Below are positions 1 to 5,733 of a stretch of 8,798 bases of DNA, in pieces. The notes under the pieces were generated by a model. That model saw nothing but the letters and a program-made list of their open reading frames with translations. It was not told where the DNA came from and ran no database searches. The stretch's first letter is position 1. Every line of letters starts with the position of its first letter. The stretch is taken from the NCBI GenBank assembly GCA_024643585.1, contig JAHEMP010000082.1, positions 1 through 8,798 of the forward strand, read 5' to 3'. This DNA is from Crocinitomicaceae bacterium. Its GTDB lineage: Bacteria; Bacteroidota; Bacteroidia; Flavobacteriales_D; Crocinitomicaceae. A program made the position numbers and the translations under genes.

Positions 1-974
1 TCCTGCTTATGAGCCATTTCAATAACTTGGTGCAAATGTCGTGTTGGGATAGAGATGGCCCCTGCAATCGAACCACCTTCTGTCATTCGCTGAATTCCCG
101 CGGTATCCGTTCCTCCAGCCGTTAATATTTCGGGTTGCCATTTAATTTTGTTTCTATCGGCAACTTCTTTCATGAAACGTACCATACGAGAATCGCAAAT
201 GGTGGAAGCGTCCATAATTTTAATTGCCGTTCCTTTACCCAATTCTGTTATTTTTTCATGAGCAGCGGCTCCAGGTAAATCGAATGCAATGGTTGTATCT
301 AAACCGAATCCGAAATCGGGTTTGATTTTTAAACTAGCAACATTTGCCCCTCTAATGCCCACTTCCTCCTGAACAGTAAATACTGCATACAGATCATGCG
401 GTATTTTCTTGCCTTTCAAATTTTTAAGTGTCTCAATTAAGATGAAGACTGCCAGACGATTATCCAATGATTTTGAATTAACGCATTCTCCCATTTCTAT
501 GAATTCTCTTTCACGCGTAACGGGATCTCCAATTGTGACTAATTTTTTGACTTCTTCGACCGGCAATCCAGTATCGATAAAATAATCCGTAAGCTTGGCT
601 ACTTTGTTTCTTTCATCAGCAGTCATGACATGTATGGGTTTTGAAGCCATTACACCAATAATGTCTTTTTTTCCATGAACGATTACCCTTTGTGCGGTTA
701 GTGTTTTGGGGTCAAATCCCCCTAAAGTATGAAATCGGATAAAACCTTGTTCATCAATATGAGTCACCATGAATCCAATCTCATCCATATGCGCGCCAAC
801 CATAACTCTTTTGTCTGATGAACCGCGTTTTATGGCATATACATTTCCTAAATTATCTATTTCAACTTCGTCAACGTAGGGTTTAATTTCTTTTAAAACC
901 AATTGACGTACTTTTTCTTCAAAACCAGGAGCACCTGGCGTTTTACAAATCTGAGCGAGTAATTTAATATTCAT
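1..974 (-). CDS. M42 family metallo-aminopeptidase (C-terminus beyond the window)
   Basis: Cytoplasmic zinc/cobalt aminopeptidase of the M42 (PepA/TET, 'glutamyl aminopeptidase/endoglucanase') family, which trims N-terminal residues from peptides. Reading leftward from ATG at 974, 324 codons are open to the window edge; family members are about 350-360 residues, so roughly the last 30 are missing. Visible family motifs are AHMDEIGF with metal ligand H62, SLDNR with bridging ligand D171, VQEEVG with general base E203 and ligand E204, GLDTT with D226, AGGTDTAG at 286-293, and TRHLHQ with ligand H315. All expected dinuclear-site residues are present, so the enzyme should be active. The start is supported by immediate family homology (ICKTPGAPGFEE). 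There is no signal peptide. It is divergent from the SCO gene across a 126-bp spacer. Exact peptide specificity cannot be judged. The family call is firm. Confidence 0.93.
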   Translation of the reverse strand, partial: MNIKLLAQICKTPGAPGFEEKVRQLVLKEIKPYVDEVEIDNLGNVYAIKRGSSDKRVMVGAHMDEIGFMVTHIDEQGFIRFHTLGGFDPKTLTAQRVIVHGKKDIIGVMASKPIHVMTADERNKVAKLTDYFIDTGLPVEEVKKLVTIGDPVTREREFIEMGECVNSKSLDNRLAVFILIETLKNLKGKKIPHDLYAVFTVQEEVGIRGANVASLKIKPDFGFGLDTTIAFDLPGAAAHEKITELGKGTAIKIMDASTICDSRMVRFMKEVADRNKIKWQPEILTAGGTDTAGIQRMTEGGSIAGAISIPTRHLHQVIEMAHKQ

Positions 975-993
975 TTGATAATTCTTTGGTACT

Positions 994-1001
994 CAAAATT
1001 A
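994..1001 (-). promoter_or_regulatory. Possible -7 element for the M42 peptidase gene
   Basis: On the minus strand the octamer TAATTTTG matches the Bacteroidota -7 consensus TAnnTTTG exactly. It lies 19 bp before the ATG at 974, implying a very short leader. No TTG is found 17-23 bp upstream, so only half of the bipartite promoter is present, and such an AT-rich octamer can occur by chance. Confidence 0.3.
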
Positions 1002-1068
1002 ACGAATTTTGAAAAGAAGCAGTGGCGATCTTAAGTATTGTTATGAGTAATATGTACCAAATGTCACA

Positions 1069-1096
1069 TTGATGTTCACCAAATCCACTAAATTTG
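1069..1096 (+). promoter_or_regulatory. Bacteroidota-type promoter for the SCO-aldehyde dehydrogenase unit
   Basis: TTG at 1069-1071 and TAAATTTG at 1089-1096 are separated by 17 bp, fitting the Bacteroidota primary sigma factor consensus TTG-N17-23-TAnnTTTG. The -7 element ends only 4 bp before the ATG at 1101, so transcription would begin at or very near the start codon and the mRNA would be essentially leaderless. No Shine-Dalgarno sequence is present, which agrees. The rest of the 975-1100 spacer contains no other feature I can support. Confidence 0.5.
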
Positions 1097-1100
1097 TAAT

Positions 1101-1763
1101 ATGAAAGGATTTTTGTGGCTAATTGTAGTTTTTGTTGTTGCTATACCATTTGCATATTATTACATGTCCTTGGATGAAAAACCACTGCCAATACTTAACC
1201 CTATTGATGTCAATGATTCACTGGTCGATTCAGAATTATTGAGAAAAGGGTTCGGACACACAATAGGAGATTTTAGTTTTGTGAATCAGGCGGGTCAGTC
1301 GCTCTCTTCGAATGATATTGATGGTAAAATATGGGTAGCTGAGTACTTTTTTACAACTTGCGGTTCAATTTGTCCAAAAATGAATCAGCAAATGAAAAGA
1401 GTGCAGGACGCTTTCAAAGGAGATAGGGATTTGGTGATTTTAAGTTTTACCGTTAACCCTGAGGTCGATAGTGTCGAACAGATGAAAAAACATGCTGATT
1501 TTCTAGGGGCAGAATTACCTCAATGGCAATTATTGACAGGCGACAAAAATGATCTTTATAGTTTGGCTAGAAAGTCATTTTTTCTTTTGAAGCCGGCTGA
1601 AGCCGAAAATTTAGGGGATGCTGGAAACGACTTTATTCACACCAACAACTTTGTTCTAGTTGACCAAGAACGCAGAATACGAGGCTACTACGACGGTACG
1701 AATGCAAAGGATGTTGACAAAATGATAAAAGATATTGACCGATTGAAGAAGGCGAAAAATTAG
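1101..1763 (+). CDS. SCO1/SenC family copper chaperone, membrane anchored
   Basis: Thioredoxin-fold protein that delivers copper to, or reduces the thiols of, the CuA site of cytochrome c oxidase subunit II on the outer face of the inner membrane. In 220 residues, one N-terminal membrane segment (about 3-22) acts as signal anchor and the soluble domain follows. The copper-binding CxxxC motif is CGSIC with C87 and C91, and the distal histidine ligand is H180 in FIHTNNFVLVD. All three ligands are intact. The start is secure: an in-frame TAA at 1089-1091 blocks any upstream extension, and the next Met (M22) would remove the anchor. It is the first gene of a rightward unit; the aldehyde dehydrogenase begins 3 bp after its stop. 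No oxidase subunit genes are in the window, so its usual partners lie elsewhere. A thiol-redox or copper-signalling role is the alternative. Confidence 0.93.
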   Translation: MKGFLWLIVVFVVAIPFAYYYMSLDEKPLPILNPIDVNDSLVDSELLRKGFGHTIGDFSFVNQAGQSLSSNDIDGKIWVAEYFFTTCGSICPKMNQQMKRVQDAFKGDRDLVILSFTVNPEVDSVEQMKKHADFLGAELPQWQLLTGDKNDLYSLARKSFFLLKPAEAENLGDAGNDFIHTNNFVLVDQERRIRGYYDGTNAKDVDKMIKDIDRLKKAKN

Positions 1764-1766
1764 CAT

Positions 1767-3212
1767 ATGGAAAAATTAAGAAATTATATAGATGGCCAAT
1801 TGATAGCTCCAAAAGCATCAAAATACATAGATAATTACGAGCCTGCCACTGGAAAAGTTTATTCTTTAATTCCCGATTCAGACGAGACCGATATTGAATT
1901 GGCCGTTCAAGCTGCCGAACGAGCATTTCCTAAATGGGCAGGTCTTTCGGGAGAAGCGAGAGGGAAAATTATGCAGAAAGTGGCAGACGGAATTGAAGCT
2001 AGAATGCAGGAATTTGCCGAAGCGGAAGCCAAGGACAATGGGAAACCTGTATCGTTGGCTTCGCACGTGGATATTCCACGAGCAGTTTCAAATTTCTCTT
2101 TTTTCGCTACTGCAATTCGTCATTTTGCCAACGAATCTCATTACATGGAAGGGGTTGGATTTAACTATACAACTCGAAAACCGATTGGAATTGTAGGTTG
2201 TATTTCACCATGGAATTTGCCTTTGTATTTATTTTCTTGGAAAATTGCTCCAGCCTTGGCCGCCGGAAACTGTGTGGTCGCTAAGCCTTCCGAAATAACA
2301 CCATACACTGCGTATTTGCTTAGTGAAGTTTGCATCGAAGCAGGGATGCCGGCAGGGGTATTAAACATTGTTCATGGATTGGGAACAAGTGCTGGAGATG
2401 CAATTGTTAAACACAAAAAAATCAAAGCCATTTCATTTACAGGCGGAACGAAAACGGGCGAGTACATTGCGCGCACTGCTGCACCAATGTTTAAAAAACT
2501 TTCGCTTGAATTGGGTGGAAAAAACCCGAACATCATCTTTGCCGATTGTGATTTCGATGATATGCTTAAAACAACAATACGCTCAAGTTTTGCAAATCAA
2601 GGTCAAATTTGTTTGTGCGGTTCACGAATATTTATTGAGCGACCTATTTATGAAAAATTCAAGGAGGCTTTTGTTGCTAAAATCAGCAAAACGAATGTTT
2701 CTTTTCCGCAAGATCCTAATGCTCAAATGGGAGCTGTGGTTTCCAAACCGCACATGGAAAAAGTGCTTTCGTACGTTGAATTAGCAAAGGAGGAAGGCGG
2801 AACGATATTGACAGGTGGAAAACAGATTCATTTGCCAGCCCCACACGACCAAGGTTATTATTTGGAACCTACAATTATTGAAGGCTTGGCCTATGATTGT
2901 CGCACGAATCAGGAAGAAATTTTTGGACCGGTTGTTACCATCACACCTTTTGATACGGAAGAGGAGGTTTTAATGATGGCCAATTCAACTTCGTATGGTT
3001 TAAGTGCCACTGTATGGACTCAGCACCTTTCAAGAGCGCACAGGGTTGCTGATCGACTAGACGCTGGTTTGGTTTGGATTAACGATTGGTTGGTGCGCGA
3101 CTTGAGAACTGCTTTTGGTGGAGTAAAGGCATCCGGTGTAGGCAGAGAAGGAGGTTGGGAAGCCTTACGTTTCTTTACAGAACCGAAGAATATTTTTGTA
3201 AAAAATGGCTAA
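1767..3212 (+). CDS. Aldehyde dehydrogenase, 2-aminomuconate/2-hydroxymuconate-semialdehyde type
   Basis: NAD-dependent oxidation of an aldehyde to an acid in the cytoplasm; 481 residues, the usual full length. Catalytic residues are in place: oxyanion N150 in SPWNLP, cofactor-binding K173 in VAKPSE, general base E248 in LELGGKNP, nucleophile C282 in NQGQICLCGSR, and E384/F386 in EEIFGPV. The FTGGTKTG nucleotide-binding stretch is at 224-231. The C-terminal NDWLVRDLRTAFGGVKASGVGREGG region and the ICLCGSRIF active-site context resemble the ALDH8-like group, which oxidises 2-aminomuconic semialdehyde (kynurenine pathway from tryptophan) or 2-hydroxymuconic semialdehyde (catechol meta-cleavage). 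Family membership is certain; the substrate is inferred, since no other kynurenine or catechol gene is in view. It lies 3 bp after the SCO gene, so the two are very likely cotranscribed. The ATG gives a normal family N-terminus (YIDGQ). Confidence 0.9.
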   Translation: MEKLRNYIDGQLIAPKASKYIDNYEPATGKVYSLIPDSDETDIELAVQAAERAFPKWAGLSGEARGKIMQKVADGIEARMQEFAEAEAKDNGKPVSLASHVDIPRAVSNFSFFATAIRHFANESHYMEGVGFNYTTRKPIGIVGCISPWNLPLYLFSWKIAPALAAGNCVVAKPSEITPYTAYLLSEVCIEAGMPAGVLNIVHGLGTSAGDAIVKHKKIKAISFTGGTKTGEYIARTAAPMFKKLSLELGGKNPNIIFADCDFDDMLKTTIRSSFANQGQICLCGSRIFIERPIYEKFKEAFVAKISKTNVSFPQDPNAQMGAVVSKPHMEKVLSYVELAKEEGGTILTGGKQIHLPAPHDQGYYLEPTIIEGLAYDCRTNQEEIFGPVVTITPFDTEEEVLMMANSTSYGLSATVWTQHLSRAHRVADRLDAGLVWINDWLVRDLRTAFGGVKASGVGREGGWEALRFFTEPKNIFVKNG

Positions 3213-3221
3213 AAAGGACTT

Positions 3222-4619
3222 TTATAGTTCTTTAATTTTGCTTTTTTCGTTGGCTGGAATCTCGACTCCAACTACAAATTGCCATCTGCTGTATTCAAGT
3301 GTTGATTTCGTATAGTCTTCGTATTCACCTCCACTTTTTGGAATACCGAGAGGGCTAATAAATTCTGTCGAACTGCTTGTATAATTCACACCTAAAACCA
3401 AACTCACCCAATTTAGTTTCAAATCGACTCCCATACTGTAATGGAAAAAATTTTCACCAATATTGACGTCTCTTGAATCGATAGTTGCCAAGTCAAAAAT
3501 ATTGGCGTTTTTAATGAAGGCGTTGTAATCACTCGTGAAGCTTCCATACAGTTTTACATTCTTACTCACATAAATTTCCAATCCAGCGCCGAAATTAATT
3601 ACCTGTTTTCTACTTTCTTTGAATAAAACGGGATTGAGAGTCTCCTGCCCAATGTCTATACTTGGTATTTCTATACGGTCGAATTCTTGAAGTCCTTTGA
3701 CATAATCAATATTCAAATGCAGGGTACTTCTTCTCACAGGAATTCCGGCACCAATAGAAATTGCCAAAGGTTCTTTTCTTTGGGTGCTTAGGTTTTTTAA
3801 GTCGTAATCATAAAATCGATCAGAAGTCGGATCTTCTCCAGAAATTGACGTGGTATATAAGAAACGGCCCTCTTCGTACACCTCAATATAAGGCAGGTTT
3901 ACGTTTAGCCCTACGTCAAATTTGGGAAAATGATAGTTGGCACCTGTTTTTATTAATAGCCCATACGATTCTTGATCAAACCCGATTGTATTCTGAAAGA
4001 AGGAGACATTATTGTTTATTGATTGAACGGTTTGATTTATATTACTTCCTCCTCTGTAATTGTAGATTGAACCGAAAAAAGACACTCCTAAACTCAGGTT
4101 TTCATTGACTTTCTTGGCCCATGTCAGACCAAACCAATCATCAATTATGGCTGTGTTAAGTAAAACGGATGCCCTATAGGAAGCTACATCTGGAAAATTT
4201 GCTAAAACATCCTCAGTAATCTCATTGGTAGTGTACCCTAAAGAATTATCCATTCGTGATTTGGATATGAATGAATAAGCGAAGCGATTATTAAAGACCT
4301 CAAACGTTCCTCCAGCCATAGAGGGCAAGCCATTAAAATTGATTGAATTGAGCTTGGATTCCTCGCCAAGCACATTCGATAGTTTAAGGGAGGCAATTTG
4401 ATAGGCTCGTGCGTTAAATGCGAACCCATTGCTACTTACCTCGGTTAACCTTGAAGGATTGTAGTATACCAAACCTAAGTCGGTGACACTACCCGTTACA
4501 TTTCCAGATAGCAAAATAGACCGGTTACCAAACTTATTGAATTTATAATTTCCTTGTTGAGTGTGTCCAGATATTATAAAACATAGAACAGCAATTAAGA
4601 TAAATATCGTTTGTCTCAT
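3222..4619 (-). CDS. Outer-membrane beta-barrel protein, FadL/OmpP1-like
   Basis: A 465-residue protein with a signal peptide (hydrophobic stretch about 4-17, cleavage likely near residue 20 before QQGNYKF), followed by alternating amphipathic strands rich in aromatic, Gly, Asn and Ser residues, as in a transmembrane beta-barrel. Near the mature N-terminus it has DLGLVYYNPSRL, resembling the 'NPA' motif seen in FadL/toluene-transporter-like barrels and in many Bacteroidota outer-membrane proteins. The last strand appears to be WQFVVGVEI, followed by a charged tail (EKSKIKEL) instead of a terminal aromatic residue. Family members move hydrophobic compounds or have unknown roles; the substrate here cannot be deduced. 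It is the last gene of the leftward series, 39 bp after the HAD lipoprotein gene with no recognisable promoter between, and it converges on the aldehyde dehydrogenase gene. Confidence 0.75.
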   Translation of the reverse strand: MRQTIFILIAVLCFIISGHTQQGNYKFNKFGNRSILLSGNVTGSVTDLGLVYYNPSRLTEVSSNGFAFNARAYQIASLKLSNVLGEESKLNSINFNGLPSMAGGTFEVFNNRFAYSFISKSRMDNSLGYTTNEITEDVLANFPDVASYRASVLLNTAIIDDWFGLTWAKKVNENLSLGVSFFGSIYNYRGGSNINQTVQSINNNVSFFQNTIGFDQESYGLLIKTGANYHFPKFDVGLNVNLPYIEVYEEGRFLYTTSISGEDPTSDRFYDYDLKNLSTQRKEPLAISIGAGIPVRRSTLHLNIDYVKGLQEFDRIEIPSIDIGQETLNPVLFKESRKQVINFGAGLEIYVSKNVKLYGSFTSDYNAFIKNANIFDLATIDSRDVNIGENFFHYSMGVDLKLNWVSLVLGVNYTSSSTEFISPLGIPKSGGEYEDYTKSTLEYSRWQFVVGVEIPANEKSKIKEL

Positions 4620-4658
4620 AGAAAATCGATAAAACCAGATATTACCTCAACTTTCATT

Positions 4659-5681
4659 TTAGCGTTTTAATTCGAAAGGATAAACAACTTCCCAGTCGTT
4701 TTTCATGTCTATAACCGTCCAGCCTTTTTCATTGGCTTCATCAAGACCTTTATCTAGTCTTCCAATTGACGATGTCCGATCGTACGCCCATTCTCTAACA
4801 GAATCGGTATGATGCAGGTACAACTTGAAATTCGGTAATGTGTTTGAATTTGTCCACCGCAGCATTTGTAAATCGCCATCCGAATTTCCAGAGGCAAATA
4901 CAGGCTTTCTTCCTATATACTGATTAATTCCTTCTGGTTTACCTTCTTTATCATCGATGAAATTTAATTCTGGTAACCTTCTAATTACAGGGTTTCCATC
5001 GTTATAATCATACTTTGTTTTGATGCTGCTGCCGATCACTTGGTCTCTTGGAATTCCATAAACTTCTTCAACCCATGGACGCATAAATTCTATTCCTCCG
5101 CCGGAAACGATGAATACTTTGAATTCGTTGGCTTTCAAATAGTTTATAAGTTCCAACATAGGTTGATATACCAAATCAGTAAAAGGTTTATCAAATCGAG
5201 GATGCATAGCTGTTTTTAGCCAGTTTGAAACTATCTGTTCGAATTCATCAACAGTATTTCCACCGTGAGAGGCCATGACCAATTCAAGTAAACCATGTTC
5301 ACCTTCACTAAACACAGCTTTCATGTCATTTTCCAAAACTCCTTTGAAAGGTTGTTTTAACTTCCATTCAGGATGTTGCGGGGCCAATTCCTTAACCCTG
5401 TCAATAGCGAAAAACAATTGAAAATACATCGGTTGCTCAGACCATAAGTTTCCGTCGTTATCAAAAACGGCTATGCGATCCATAATGGGAACAAACTTGT
5501 CTCCTTCGTTTGTAACCTCAGAAACATAGTTCAAAATAGCTTGTTTTGTTTTGCCTGCCTTCCACGAAGGCAAAGGGTCACTGTTATCTGTAGTGGTAGA
5601 ATTGAGTGCAGGCGTTTCTTTATTTTCATTGCACGAAAGGAGTGCAAAGAACAAAATAAAAAGGTAAACGATGTTTTTCAT
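4659..5681 (-). CDS. Lipoprotein HAD-superfamily phosphatase
   Basis: A 340-residue haloacid-dehalogenase-superfamily hydrolase, probably a phosphomonoesterase. Motif I is AVFDNDGNLW, with nucleophile D74 and acid/base D76. Motif II is IVSGGGIEF with S193. The likely motif III lysine is K259 in GRKPVF, and motif IV is GNSDGD at 265-270 with D268 and D270. This set resembles the phosphoserine-phosphatase-like PF12710 group. The chosen ATG at 5681 gives MKN, a hydrophobic run and lipobox ALLSC with C17 as the lipidated residue, so the enzyme should be anchored outside the cytoplasm. The frame stays open to an ATG at 5840, but that adds 53 residues without homology, overlaps the upstream gene and buries the signal peptide, so I rejected it. 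It lies 52 bp after the fused membrane protein gene and 39 bp before the barrel gene; both gaps suggest one transcript. The substrate is unknown. Confidence 0.87.
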   Translation of the reverse strand: MKNIVYLFILFFALLSCNENKETPALNSTTTDNSDPLPSWKAGKTKQAILNYVSEVTNEGDKFVPIMDRIAVFDNDGNLWSEQPMYFQLFFAIDRVKELAPQHPEWKLKQPFKGVLENDMKAVFSEGEHGLLELVMASHGGNTVDEFEQIVSNWLKTAMHPRFDKPFTDLVYQPMLELINYLKANEFKVFIVSGGGIEFMRPWVEEVYGIPRDQVIGSSIKTKYDYNDGNPVIRRLPELNFIDDKEGKPEGINQYIGRKPVFASGNSDGDLQMLRWTNSNTLPNFKLYLHHTDSVREWAYDRTSSIGRLDKGLDEANEKGWTVIDMKNDWEVVYPFELKR

Positions 5682-5733
5682 AACTTTTGATTTACAATCT
5701 AAATTTACAAATTTTATCATAAACGTAATAGAC

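Noticed and set aside
2368..2784. Plus-strand open frame of 138 codons within the dehydrogenase gene
   Set aside because: It is an out-of-frame reading of a strongly conserved enzyme gene, with an atypical composition and no motif.
3761..4108. Plus-strand open frame of 115 codons opposite the barrel gene
   Set aside because: It is the antisense shadow of a well-supported gene; its translation has no recognisable domain.
4620..4658. Possible promoter for the barrel protein gene
   Set aside because: The 39-bp gap has no TAnnTTTG match on the minus strand; only AT-rich sequence is present.
5682..5733. Possible promoter for the HAD gene (TAAAATTTG on the minus strand)
   Set aside because: It has one extra base compared with TAnnTTTG and no suitably spaced TTG, so cotranscription with the upstream gene is simpler.
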